NCBI RefSeq assembly: GCF_003287275.1 | Contig: NZ_QEVW01000007.1 | Span: forward strand, 1-55,193 | DNA length: 55,193 bases | Origin: Paenibacillus taichungensis | GTDB taxonomy: Bacteria; Bacillota; Bacilli; Paenibacillales; Paenibacillaceae | Reading direction: 5' to 3' | Shown: in pieces, positions 19,175 to 27,387 of the stretch | Layout: each line of letters opens with the position of its first letter | Numbering within the stretch: the stretch's first letter is position 1 | Notes under the pieces: generated by a model | Databases searched by the model: none | Told to the model about the DNA's origin: nothing | What the model saw: only the letters and a program-made list of their open reading frames with translations | Translations under genes and position numbers: made by a program

Positions 19175-19948
19175 GTGCTGCATCATTTTATTTCATTACT
19201 GGCGCTTGCTTTGGCGCTTAGTTTAGATGGTTTTGGAGTCGGGATTACATATGGGCTGCGGAGGACTAAAATTCCGCTGGTATCCATTGTCGTCATTTCC
19301 ATCTGTTCGGGTCTGGTTATTGCATTATCCATGCAAGTAGGTGTGCTTCTGTCTCATGTCGTATCTCCGGACGTGGCTTCAATTGTTGGAGCGGTTATTC
19401 TGATCGGTATTGGCGCATGGTCGTTGCTGCAACTCATTCGTAAACGAGACAAAGAACAGCTGGAAACGGACAATGGAGTGGGTGAGGGAACAGGGGCAAG
19501 AGGAATCCAGAGCAGTACGCAAGTCTCCCCAGAAGCTCAGTCGAAGGGTAGAAATCAAGTGCTTGCGCTTGAGCTTGAACCATCTGCTTCTGGAGGATCT
19601 CTGGAACGAATGGTGTTTACACTTGAGCTGAGGAAGCTGGGTGTGGTTATTCAAATTTTGCGTAGCCCATCAAAGGCGGATATGGATAACTCGGGCAGTA
19701 TATCTGTCCAAGAAGCGATGTGGCTTGGTATAGCTCTTTCTCTGGATGCTTTCGGTGCAGGATTGGGTGCTGCATTATTGGGATTCCCGACTCTGTGGAC
19801 AGCATTAGTTATCGCGTTGTTTAGCGGGGCATTTTTGTCACTGGGCATGAGGGTTGGATTACGCTTTGCTGCTTTGCGTTGGATGCGAAGATTATCTGTG
19901 CTGCCTGCGCTTTTATTAATGATTATGGGAATAATGAAGTTGTTGTGA
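19175..19948 (+). CDS. ytaF: Sporulation membrane protein YtaF
   Basis: About 257-aa integral membrane protein related to the MntP manganese exporter fold, with two three-helix halves joined by a ~95-residue hydrophilic linker. Each half carries the internal-repeat motif ALSLDGFGVG / ALSLDAFGAG with a membrane aspartate. The linker ends with a 12-residue EF-hand-like loop (19679-19714, D-x-D-x-S-G-x-I-x-x-x-E). GTG at 19175 is chosen because GGGAGG lies 9 nt upstream; the ATG at 19142 precedes that site. Next gene coaE starts 10 nt after the stop. Confidence 0.87.
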   Translation: MLHHFISLLALALALSLDGFGVGITYGLRRTKIPLVSIVVISICSGLVIALSMQVGVLLSHVVSPDVASIVGAVILIGIGAWSLLQLIRKRDKEQLETDNGVGEGTGARGIQSSTQVSPEAQSKGRNQVLALELEPSASGGSLERMVFTLELRKLGVVIQILRSPSKADMDNSGSISVQEAMWLGIALSLDAFGAGLGAALLGFPTLWTALVIALFSGAFLSLGMRVGLRFAALRWMRRLSVLPALLLMIMGIMKLL

Positions 19949-19957
19949 GGTGAAATA

Positions 19958-20554
19958 ATGAATATTGGCTTAACCGGCGGGATCGCGACAGGCAAAAGCA
20001 GTGTGTCCGCCTTTCTCGCCAGTCAGGGAGCGTTGCTCATTGATGCAGATGTTATTGCCCGGGAAGTAATGCTGCCCGGGCATCCCGTTTTGGCTGCGGC
20101 TGTTCAGCGGTTCGGACAAGCCATATTGAATGTGGACGGAACACTGGATCGTAAAAAGCTGGGCAGTATTGTGTTTCAGAATCCAGAGGAACGCAAGGCA
20201 CTGGAGGCTATTACACATCCTGCGATCCGCAAGGAGATGCGCGAACGCGCTGCTCTGTATCAGCTTGAACATCCGGACAAGCTGGTCGTATCGGATATTC
20301 CGTTGTTGTACGAGTCAGGGCTGGAGGATGGCTTCGAGGAAGTGATGGTTGTTTACGTTCCGAGGTCTGTGCAGCGGGAACGACTGATGAGCCGGGATGG
20401 AATGACGGCGGAACAGGCAGATGCCCGTATAGACGTACAGATGGATATTGAAGATAAGAAGCAGCGTGCTGACGTGGTTATCGATAACAGCGGCCTGTGG
20501 TCAGAGACGGAGCAGCAAATCATTTCATTTTTGCATCGTAAGGGCTTAATATGA
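19958..20554 (+). CDS. coaE: Dephospho-CoA kinase
   Basis: Last step of coenzyme A synthesis: ATP-dependent 3'-phosphorylation of dephospho-CoA. 198 aa, P-loop GGIATGKSSV at residue 6, the DADVIAREV substrate region, and VSDIPLLYESG with LID segment RLMSRDGMTAEQADARI. Short spacing from ytaF and a 4-nt ATGA overlap with the transglycosylase gene indicate co-transcription. Confidence 0.96.
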   Translation: MNIGLTGGIATGKSSVSAFLASQGALLIDADVIAREVMLPGHPVLAAAVQRFGQAILNVDGTLDRKKLGSIVFQNPEERKALEAITHPAIRKEMRERAALYQLEHPDKLVVSDIPLLYESGLEDGFEEVMVVYVPRSVQRERLMSRDGMTAEQADARIDVQMDIEDKKQRADVVIDNSGLWSETEQQIISFLHRKGLI

Positions 20555-21114
20555 GATTGCTGCGTAAGAAACGGGTATTGTTGTTGATGTTTGTGTCTTT
20601 TGTATTGGTGCTGTTCCTGAATACCAATTGGATGTCATGGTTCTATCCAATTCATTATAAGGAAGAGATTCGTGCCCAGTCTCAGAGTTATGAGGTTGAT
20701 CCGTTTCTCATCGCTTCCATCATCAAGGTGGAGACCAATTTTAAAACAAGTAAGGAATCCAAGAGAGGTGCCATCGGGTTAATGCAGCTGATGCCTGACA
20801 CTGCTAACTGGATTATGGAGCAAGCCAAAATTCCGGGCACCTCACTGGAAGAATTGAAGCACGAGCCTGAAAGGAATATCCAGCTGGGTACCTGGTATTT
20901 ACGCAATCTGTCAGATCAATTTGACGGGAATGAAGCGGCTATGATTGCAGCTTACAATGCAGGTCCAGGTAAAGTGAACTCATGGCTAAGAGATGGTGTA
21001 TGGGATGGTTCGTTCGAGACGGTCAAAGATATTCCGTTTGGAGAAACCCGGCACTATGTACAACGCGTCATTTATTATTATAATCAGTATGTAAAGATCT
21101 ATAATACGTTCTAA
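20551..21114 (+). CDS. Membrane-anchored lytic transglycosylase (SLT domain)
   Basis: 187-aa peptidoglycan lytic transglycosylase. A signal-anchor helix at ~8-28 is followed by a SLT domain at ~45-180: KVETNFKTSKESKRGAIGLM with the catalytic glutamate, LMQLMPDTA, and AAYNAGPGKVNSWL. It should act on the cell wall outside the membrane. The start overlaps the coaE stop, so it is translationally coupled. Similar genes follow coaE in other Bacillales. Confidence 0.92.
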   Translation: MRLLRKKRVLLLMFVSFVLVLFLNTNWMSWFYPIHYKEEIRAQSQSYEVDPFLIASIIKVETNFKTSKESKRGAIGLMQLMPDTANWIMEQAKIPGTSLEELKHEPERNIQLGTWYLRNLSDQFDGNEAAMIAAYNAGPGKVNSWLRDGVWDGSFETVKDIPFGETRHYVQRVIYYYNQYVKIYNTF

Positions 21115-21156
21115 GATGAGACACTCTGGATTCATAGTCTAAAATAAGTAGAAGCA

Positions 21157-21190
21157 CCGAGCAGGCCGGTTATTCACCGGCCGCTCCATG
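21157..21190 (-). terminator. Terminator of the SASP gene
   Basis: Stem GCGGCCGGTG / ACCGGCCTGC in minus orientation, moderately T-rich beyond. It lies between convergent genes and may serve both. Confidence 0.7.
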
Positions 21191-21221
21191 CTCCTCTGTG
21201 TACCGTATTACGATGCAGATA

Positions 21222-21443
21222 TTATTGGTATTGACCTGCCAATTGCTGTTCTGCAATTGTTACCAGACGCTTCGTGATGTATCCACCGATCGAACCGTTC
21301 TCGTAAGAAGTCATGTTACCTTGGTATCCGTCTTGTGGGATGCTGATTCCGAGTTCTTGAGCAACTTCATATTTCAGTTGTTCGAGAGCTGCGGAAGCTT
21401 TAGTTACCACCAGGTTGTTGGAGTTACCATTGCTTTGTGCCAT
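21222..21443 (-). CDS. Small acid-soluble spore protein, alpha/beta type
   Basis: 73-aa DNA-coating protein of the dormant spore core. The GPR protease site is visible in KYEVAQELGI and the conserved C-terminal signature GSIGGYITKRLV is intact. The very strong site GAGGAGGTGA lies before the ATG. A minus-strand CATAATA at 21480-21474 resembles a sigma-G -10, but no well-spaced -35 is clear. It shows that the host sporulates. Confidence 0.96.
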   Translation of the reverse strand: MAQSNGNSNNLVVTKASAALEQLKYEVAQELGISIPQDGYQGNMTSYENGSIGGYITKRLVTIAEQQLAGQYQ

Positions 21444-21558
21444 TGCTGTTCACCTCCTCGCGGTTGGTAAAAGTATTATGTGTCGGCAATACGATTTTCA
21501 TAACTAAATGCATGTAGGCAATTTCTGGTAAAAAGTAAAACATGGGAAGTGATCTGAT

Positions 21559-22026
21559 TTGAAATGTCCTTATTGCGCCTATCTGGGCACAAAGGTGCTT
21601 GATTCAAGGCCGGCCAATGAATCAAAATCGATTCGTCGTCGTCGTGAGTGTGAGCAATGTAGCCGTCGATTTACAACTTTTGAAATGGTGGAAGAAACGC
21701 CGCTGATCGTCATCAAGAAAGATGGTAGTCGTGAGGAATTTAGTCGGGACAAGATTCTTCGTGGCCTGATTCGGGCTTGTGAGAAACGGCCGGTTTCTGT
21801 GGAGACACTGGAAATGATGGTATCTGAGGTAGAGAAGTCTCTGCGAAATACAGCCGATGCAGAAGTAGAGAGCCGTCAGATTGGCGAACTGCTGATGGAA
21901 CAGCTGTTTCCAGTGGATGAAGTTGCCTATGTGCGCTTCGCTTCAGTGTACCGTCAATTCAAAGACATCAATATGTTCATGAAAGAACTGAAATCTTTAT
22001 TGTCCAAAGACGACAACGAGGATTAG
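21559..22026 (+). CDS. nrdR: Transcriptional repressor NrdR
   Basis: Zinc-ribbon, ATP-cone repressor of ribonucleotide reductase operons, 155 aa. The four ligand cysteines lie in [10 protein letters not shown] and [13 protein letters not shown]; the ATP cone (~45-140) starts at [23 protein letters not shown] start, because codon two onwards (KCPYC) is the invariant N-terminus of the family and a GGAAGTGAT site precedes it. It stands upstream of the tRNA gene as a separate unit. Confidence 0.95.
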   Translation: MKCPYCAYLGTKVLDSRPANESKSIRRRRECEQCSRRFTTFEMVEETPLIVIKKDGSREEFSRDKILRGLIRACEKRPVSVETLEMMVSEVEKSLRNTADAEVESRQIGELLMEQLFPVDEVAYVRFASVYRQFKDINMFMKELKSLLSKDDNED

Positions 22027-22126
22027 TGAAACGGGTAAAAGGGGAAGAGCATTCTGGGGTTACCATCTGTGTGTTCCAGTAAAAAGGTTGTTCTTCTCCA
22101 ATCACTTTAGCTTCAAGAAAAAGTTG

Positions 22127-22155
22127 TTGACAGCAAAAGCTGTACTTTATATGAT
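22127..22155 (+). promoter_or_regulatory. Consensus sigma-A promoter of tRNA-Ala
   Basis: TTGACA (22127-22132), 17-bp spacer, TATGAT (22150-22155). It predicts a start about 50 bp before the tRNA. Confidence 0.85.
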
Positions 22156-22212
22156 ATAGGAGTCGCCTGCGGAGCATTGCAGAGTTGGACAGCTTGTTAT
22201 ATTCATAATTTT

Positions 22213-22285
22213 GGGGCCTTAGCTCAGCTGGGAGAGCGCATCGCTGGCAGCGATGAGGTCAGGGGTTCGATCCCCCTAGGCTCCA
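22213..22285 (+). tRNA. tRNA-Ala (anticodon GGC)
   Basis: 73-nt cloverleaf. The acceptor stem GGGGCCT / AGGCTCC contains the alanine identity pair G3-U70; anticodon stem CATCG / CGATG encloses loop CTGGCAG with anticodon GGC; T arm AGGGG-TTCGATC-CCCCT. CCA is not encoded. The gene is the integration target of the island, whose left repeat starts at nucleotide 32 of the tRNA, leaving it whole. Confidence 0.97.
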
Positions 22286-22287
22286 TA
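22244..22287 (+). repeat. attL: 44-bp direct repeat, tRNA side
   Basis: Identical over 44 bp to 39935-39978. It runs from the anticodon loop through the tRNA 3' end plus two bases. This is the typical footprint of tyrosine-recombinase integration into a tRNA 3' half. Confidence 0.93.
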
Positions 22288-22303
22288 CGTAAATAAACCT
22301 TGT

Positions 22304-22336
22304 AACGCTTGAGATTTCAAGCGTTTTCTTGTTTTT
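22304..22336 (+). terminator. Terminator just inside the island, after tRNA-Ala
   Basis: Perfect 9-bp stem AACGCTTGA / TCAAGCGTT with loop GATT, followed by TTCTTGTTTTTT. The island thus restores a terminator behind the tRNA whose original one now lies at 39993. Confidence 0.85.
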
Positions 22337-22370
22337 TAAGAATGCGAGTATAAATCGAAATTAGCTATCT

Positions 22371-22388
22371 GGTAACAATCCGGTAACA
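22371..22388 (+). repeat. Left arm-type repeat
   Basis: An 18-bp element of the form GGTAACAATNCGGTAACA, itself two GGTAACA units. It recurs with one mismatch at 39800-39817 inside the other island end, same orientation. Likely integrase arm-binding sites. Confidence 0.6.
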
Positions 22389-22469
22389 TAAGGAAAATAA
22401 TACTCTTGAAAACGAAAAATATAACAAAGGGATAATAAAAAAAGAACAAGCATGGAAGCCTGTTCTAAA

Positions 22470-23657
22470 TTATTTATCGGTTATTTCGTCTCTGAATTTC
22501 TTCAGTAATGCTCTTTGCATACCGGGTAACAAATGAGAATAAATATCCAACGTTACTCGTGTCGAGCTGTGACCTAATCGGAATGACAAGGATTTAATAT
22601 CTGCTCCTGATTTGACACTTAAACTTGCATGACTGTGGCGAAGTTCATGATATGTAACCCGTGTTACTCCAGCTTTATCTATGATTCGATATAAGCTGCG
22701 CCTTAGATTACTCGGATTCATTGGCGTTCCAATATTGCTTGGACAGACCAAATTCATGTCTTGATAAAGAGTACCGGAAAGTTCTTTGTCTTTTTTTATG
22801 CGCCGCTTTTGGGCTCTAAGGACTTCAACAATTTCTTCATCAATTTCCACTGGGCGATTTCCGGCATTTGTTTTCGTTCCGTCACTTATTGCGCAATCGT
22901 CATCCTCATGGTCAAGTGTCCGAACAATGTAGATGACTTGATTATCCAAGTCAACATTATCCCAAGTTAGTCCAAGCGTTTCTGCCTGCCTCAAGCCGCA
23001 GAATATGCCGAGATAAATTGCACAATAAGTCGGGTCGCCTTTAGCAGTGCTTAGGAATAAGTTAACTTCATCTGGTTTTAGAATTTTGTGGTTAGCTTGT
23101 TTTGCCTTGGGAGATTCGATTTTAGAAGCAATATCGCGCGGAATTCTCTCATCTCGGTAGGCTTGAATCAATGCCATCTTTAACACTTTATGCGTATCAT
23201 GGACAGTTCGGCTAGATAATTTAGTATTAGTAGTGACTTTTTCTTTACCATTGAAAATCACTTTATTCTTCTTTTTGAGCGTCTTGTAAAAGTCTGTAAC
23301 ATCATCTTTTGTTAGATTGAAAAGCTCAATATGTCCGATTTCTTCGATTATGTGCTTAGCTCGATTTTTGTAAGATTCTAGTGTCTTCTTCTTCAGGCGA
23401 ATTTCTTTATCGCTAAGCCACTTTTCAATCCATTCTTTCAACGTAATCTTTGTGGGTTTAATATATTTTCCTTTCATTTGTTTGTTTTTCGTATCAATTA
23501 AATCCTTATAGGCTTCTTCGGGGTTTGAATAACTTTTAGATTTAACCTGTTTTCTTTTATTTGTTTTGGGGTCGTTCGTTGAAATTATAAAGTAATATGT
23601 TTTCGTTTTGGTATCCTTGCGTTCGTATACGCCTGGGTATTTTTTAGTTCGTGCCAT
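22470..23657 (-). CDS. int: Tyrosine-recombinase integrase of the island
   Basis: 395-aa phage-type integrase of the Tn916/ICEBs1-like class. An N-terminal arm-binding domain with aromatic-rich KYPGVYERKDTKTKTYYF (~5-60) is followed by a SAM-like core-binding domain (~75-170) and catalytic domain (~190-390) with Arg in FCGLRQAETLGL, HxxR in HELRHSH, His in LGHSSTRVT and nucleophile Tyr in DIYSHL. All catalytic residues are present. It lies 180 bp from attL, the expected site, and should integrate and, with Xis, excise the island at the 44-bp repeats. Confidence 0.95.
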   Translation of the reverse strand: MARTKKYPGVYERKDTKTKTYYFIISTNDPKTNKRKQVKSKSYSNPEEAYKDLIDTKNKQMKGKYIKPTKITLKEWIEKWLSDKEIRLKKKTLESYKNRAKHIIEEIGHIELFNLTKDDVTDFYKTLKKKNKVIFNGKEKVTTNTKLSSRTVHDTHKVLKMALIQAYRDERIPRDIASKIESPKAKQANHKILKPDEVNLFLSTAKGDPTYCAIYLGIFCGLRQAETLGLTWDNVDLDNQVIYIVRTLDHEDDDCAISDGTKTNAGNRPVEIDEEIVEVLRAQKRRIKKDKELSGTLYQDMNLVCPSNIGTPMNPSNLRRSLYRIIDKAGVTRVTYHELRHSHASLSVKSGADIKSLSFRLGHSSTRVTLDIYSHLLPGMQRALLKKFRDEITDK

Positions 23658-23802
23658 GTTGAAATTACTCTCCCTCCGTAATAATTATTCGAACAATGAT
23701 TGTTCGGCTTTTCTTTGAGAAGTAAAAGATTAGCTCGCTGTACAAACAACGAGATAGAAAATTTGATAAATAATAGCGTAATTTTTAATCGTGTCAACTG
23801 AT

Positions 23803-24018
23803 TTATGCTATTGAGTAATCCTCTCCCTCAAACCAGCGCAGGAATGAATCTCTGCAAATCCGATAGCTATTACCAATTTTCACATAGTGAAACTCGTTTC
23901 GTTTCAGTTGTTGATATGCTTGTACTCTGCCAATGCGTAGGAAATTTGCAACATCTTTTACTGTCATGGCTTTAGGCAAATCTTCTTTGTTTATATATGT
24001 TTCTGTTTTTTTTGTCAT
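23803..24018 (-). CDS. xis: Excisionase-like helix-turn-helix protein
   Basis: 71 aa; MerR-like winged HTH of the excisionase/HTH_17 family, with the segment AMTVKDVANFLRIGRVQAYQQLKR as the recognition module and KIGNSYRICRDSFLRWFE as the wing. Such proteins bend DNA at attachment sites. It sits 145 bp upstream of int on the same strand, so co-expression is likely. GGGGAATACGATT precedes the ATG. Identity as Xis is by family and position. Confidence 0.8.
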   Translation of the reverse strand: MTKKTETYINKEDLPKAMTVKDVANFLRIGRVQAYQQLKRNEFHYVKIGNSYRICRDSFLRWFEGEDYSIA

Positions 24019-24288
24019 AATCGTATTCCCCTTTTTCTGCTGGTAAATTTGCTCAATTATGTTTTTGAGCTGAGTCTGATTACTTTAGCAAAAAAAAGAA
24101 GCAAACCGCAAGAGAGTTTGAGCTTGGAAAAATATATTTTTTTGTACATGTAACTACCTTGCTATTTCAAATTTTTTATGCTAAAAATGTCAAGTAAATT
24201 GCATTTGTTTAAGGGATGATTCAAAAACGATGGCAAAATGATACTATAAGGATGATATCTCCCTCCAATTATAAGGAGGTTATTTGTC

Positions 24289-25344
24289 GTGAAATTAACG
24301 AAGTGGCGAATTACTTATGAAACCGAAACGAATCCGATAACGGGAGAGAATCAGGAGTACGCTAAGATACCTACTGATGACGATACAGTTATCAACGTCG
24401 AAAGCGCTAAAGAAATTCAAGCTCGTAGAAGATATTTGAAAGTGCAAGCTTATCGGGACAAAGGCAGAAGAACAGAACCATTTACTCAAACCATGCCTGC
24501 TTACGAGAATAAGGTCGTAGGGAAATACTCACCAGAAATGTTGGAGTGCTTATTCAGAACCTTGCCTTATATGAACTATAATAGTGACAAAGACACCAAT
24601 TCCGACAAATTGATTAAAATGAACGGTATTCCATTGAATGATACGACGTTAGCCCAGCTATGGGGAGTATCCAGGAGCACTGCAACAAAATACATTAAAC
24701 AGTTTGTTCTGGATGGGATTTGGGGAAGAAAGAAACCAGAAGGTTTAACTGGAAATGCCTATCGATTTGAGAAAGAAGTATTTCTAAGAGGAGCTAAAAA
24801 CAAAAAAGCCCCATTTACCAAAAAGATTGTTCTGGTAAAACTTAAAGACATTATAGACAAGGCTGACAGAGAAAGAGCACGTATTATTAATCACCCATAT
24901 AACAAGGAAGAACGAGAGTATTCCAAACAACTTACTTCATTTCATCCTATTGCTTTACTAGGAGCAATTTTAATAAAGACAGATTATAAGTCCTATTTCC
25001 TCCTCAATAATTCTCCAGGAGACGTTATTGTAAAGTCGGATGAGACTGTTCTTGAAGTGTTGAATTCAACCTTTAAAAGTAGAAGGTTCAAATTTTTGAA
25101 AGTTTATCAGATGTGGAATTTGTACTCAAAAGCCAAGTCAAATAAATTGTCGGGAAAGCAAAAGATGGAGTTAAACGCATGTTTGTATGTGTTAAAACGT
25201 GTAAAGGCTTTGGGGGTTTGGGATACTGGAACAAGACCATACTACATTGTAAATCCTTCTTTAATTTATGTTTCACCGCATATCAAATGTGATAATCATT
25301 GGTATTCATTTATCGAAAGCTTATTTAATCTTGCAGAAAACTAA
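24289..25344 (+). CDS. Winged-helix protein, possible replication initiator
   Basis: 351 aa of unclear family. A helix-turn-helix lies at ~118-165 (GIPLNDTTLAQLWGVSRSTATKYIKQFVLDGIWGR), and the rest is basic, with a second possible winged segment at ~275-330. Phage and plasmid replication proteins have similar lengths and HTH placement, and its position divergent from xis-int suits an element replication or regulatory protein. AAGGAGG stands 8 nt before the start GTG codon region at 24289. Iteron-like repeats occur just after it. I do not recognise a catalytic motif. Confidence 0.5.
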   Translation: MKLTKWRITYETETNPITGENQEYAKIPTDDDTVINVESAKEIQARRRYLKVQAYRDKGRRTEPFTQTMPAYENKVVGKYSPEMLECLFRTLPYMNYNSDKDTNSDKLIKMNGIPLNDTTLAQLWGVSRSTATKYIKQFVLDGIWGRKKPEGLTGNAYRFEKEVFLRGAKNKKAPFTKKIVLVKLKDIIDKADRERARIINHPYNKEEREYSKQLTSFHPIALLGAILIKTDYKSYFLLNNSPGDVIVKSDETVLEVLNSTFKSRRFKFLKVYQMWNLYSKAKSNKLSGKQKMELNACLYVLKRVKALGVWDTGTRPYYIVNPSLIYVSPHIKCDNHWYSFIESLFNLAEN

Positions 25345-25390
25345 AAAACAACATGGAAGCAGCCCTCTTGTTGCTTCCATGTTGTTTTTA
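25345..25390 (+). terminator. Strong terminator after the Rep-like gene
   Basis: Stem AACAACATGGAAGCA / TGCTTCCATGTTGTT, loop of ~10, then TTTTTA; A-rich on the other side, so possibly bidirectional. Confidence 0.9.
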
Positions 25391-25396
25391 TACATC

Positions 25397-25460
25397 AACG
25401 AAACTACGTACATTCCTGTACAGTAACCGACAAAACTACGTATAATTTTGTACAACAAAA
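25397..25460. repeat. Two 32-bp iteron-like direct repeats
   Basis: Copies at 25397-25428 and 25429-25460 share AAACTACGTA and TGTACA at the same spacing (32-bp period). Both shared words are near-palindromic. They lie between the Rep-like gene and the 3' end of the second recombinase and could bind either protein. Confidence 0.6.
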
Positions 25461-25560
25461 TTTGGCTGGATATTACTGCCACAGGAGAAGACGACGAAAC
25501 TCTACTTTATATGTCATTGTAGGAATCTAAAGATCTAAATTTTAGAGTTAAAGTAGACGT

Positions 25561-26751
25561 TCAAGTACGTTTATAAGGTACGGTTGCATCATTGCGTGAG
25601 TGACCTAGCAACTGAGTCAAATATTGATTCATTAGCCAACGTTTTTGCCGTTGCATTAATTGTTCTGGGCTATATTTGGGCAGTTCTATCCCATCCTGTA
25701 ATCTATCAGGGTTAAGCCTCGTGTCTGTGCTTACAAATTGCATGATAGCAGCGGTGAGCTGCTCTTTACTCCAGTTCTTGATTTTTCGGGTATGCCAGAT
25801 TAAACATGATTTTCTGAAATCATGTACACCGCAGTATTTTACTTTCCCAAGTGCAGCACAATGCTTTACCATGGCTCTTATTTGTTTCTCCGTCATTTTA
25901 TGACCCCAGATATTGGTTTGTTTATTAGGGATAAATGGCTCGAGGACTTTGAGCTTTTCTATAACAAAGGGAGGGAGCGGGAGCACACGAGGACGATTAT
26001 TTTTGTTCTGATTTTTTTTGTTAAGATAAATGCACTGCTTATCAAAATCCACTTGTTCAAAGCTAATTCTAAGCACCTCGGAAATACGAGGACCTGCGTA
26101 CAACAAAACGTCAACCAGAGTCTCTTCATATAGACTGTAATACTTGGCAGCTTGTCTTGCGATAATCTGAGCTTCACGGAGGGTGTATCCTACGCCTCCT
26201 ATACTCCCACGCCGACGTTCTGCTTTACGAGCAATAGGAATCATGCTACGATGTTTGTCATTTACTAGCTTAGCATGACCTTTAATACCGGCTTTTACGG
26301 ATGATTCGGCAAGCTTGTTAATGGCACTGACATAGGCTGATATGGTTTTCGCTGAACGTCCTTTGTCCAGTAACGATTGAACAAAACTTCCCACCATCCT
26401 TGGCTTAATGTCTCGGAGAGAATGTACCTTGTCGAAGTTTTCGTAGCAATATTTAAGAAAGGTGCGACAACTTTTTTTATAACGTGTGAACGTAAGCGAG
26501 GACCAAATGCCGTCGACCCCAAGTTTCCCTTGGTTCCCTTTCTTGGCATCTCTTTTCGTACTCTTTCCCTCTGAATATCGCGTCACCTTGGAATTAGCGA
26601 TCAGTACGTTATCCATATCAGCGTGCAATCTTATAAGTTCTTTCCGTTGTTTTTTAGTCAAATGGTCGATTTTTCGTTGTTTGTTGCTAATTTTTGATGT
26701 TCTTTTTAATTTAACTGAGTTTAAGTATGAACTGTTCTGTAAATCTATAAT
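25561..26751 (-). CDS. Second tyrosine recombinase
   Basis: Catalytic domain near the C-terminus with Arg in YAGPRISEVLRI, HxxR in HDFRKSC, His in LGHSRNDAT and Tyr in VPYKRT at the very end; an N-terminal SAM-like domain is at ~85-165 after a basic leader. The open frame extends to an ATG at 26928 but no ribosome site precedes it. GGAGGTGA at 26763-26756 stands 7 nt before an ATT (26751), which gives 396 aa, a normal length; ATT initiation is my inference. It is not next to an attachment site, so it may resolve multimers, belong to a nested element, or act on the 25397 repeats. Confidence 0.75.
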   Translation of the reverse strand: MIDLQNSSYLNSVKLKRTSKISNKQRKIDHLTKKQRKELIRLHADMDNVLIANSKVTRYSEGKSTKRDAKKGNQGKLGVDGIWSSLTFTRYKKSCRTFLKYCYENFDKVHSLRDIKPRMVGSFVQSLLDKGRSAKTISAYVSAINKLAESSVKAGIKGHAKLVNDKHRSMIPIARKAERRRGSIGGVGYTLREAQIIARQAAKYYSLYEETLVDVLLYAGPRISEVLRISFEQVDFDKQCIYLNKKNQNKNNRPRVLPLPPFVIEKLKVLEPFIPNKQTNIWGHKMTEKQIRAMVKHCAALGKVKYCGVHDFRKSCLIWHTRKIKNWSKEQLTAAIMQFVSTDTRLNPDRLQDGIELPKYSPEQLMQRQKRWLMNQYLTQLLGHSRNDATVPYKRT

Positions 26752-26777
26752 ACTATCACCTCCTTCGGGTGATAGTA
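26751..26777 (-). promoter_or_regulatory. Hairpin burying the ribosome site of the second recombinase
   Basis: Perfect 10-bp inverted repeat (TACTATCACC / GGTGATAGTA) around a 7-nt loop. On the minus strand the right arm contains most of GGAGGTGA and reaches the proposed ATT start. It could repress translation or be a protein operator. Confidence 0.55.
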
Positions 26778-26928
26778 TACACAATATATTCTGTTGTAGG
26801 GGAACTAGAGAGAGTAGTTTTTGGAATGGGCTTATCTGTGCATAGCATTGGAGTTTCTTGCAGTGATAAAATAAATGGCAGTTTGGTCTACGAAAAAAAA
26901 GATTTTTTGACAAACTGTATTCATCCAA

Positions 26929-27387
26929 AATTCGAAGCCAGATGCTTAAAGCGATTCAAAACAATAAATCCCACAAATCTTTTTCTTTATCAATAATTAA
27001 ACGCCGACCAGATGAAATATTTCATATCTCTGTGAAACCTTATATACAGTACTTTTCCAAAAAGTATAAATACAAACTCCCCCTCTACCTGCCTTATGAA
27101 AATCATCGCTTGCAGCGACGATTCTTCAACGTCAGATAAAGGGGGATATAATGGTTCTGTCGTTTCACGACATTACCCTGAGACAGCCTTATCCAACGAA
27201 AAAAAACATCTAGCCTCATTAGTGCTACACGCTGTCGATCTGCCTGAACATGATTCTCTAAAGCAAGAGGAAACGTCCTCTCATAGTTACAATGCCTTCA
27301 CATTCGAAGACTAACGTGGCGTGGTGACCAAAATATATGTTCAAGCAAGAAGGAACCTCGACAGTTCCCTTTATAAAGAAGGTTATA
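26929..27387. other. Structured stretch without a convincing gene
   Basis: No ORF here has good support. Short hairpins occur: ATGAAATATTTCAT near 27018, a stem around AATCATCGCT-TGC-AGCGACGATT near 27104-27126, GAGGA-AACG-TCCTC near 27267-27281, and AAGGAAC / GTTCCCTT near 27350-27372, the last probably ending the radC-like transcript. A 20-codon reading frame from 27151 with GGGGG five bases upstream may be a small peptide. Confidence 0.4.

Noticed and set aside
27096..27314. 72-codon plus-strand frame in the island gap
   Set aside because: No ribosome site or homology feel; crosses several hairpins.
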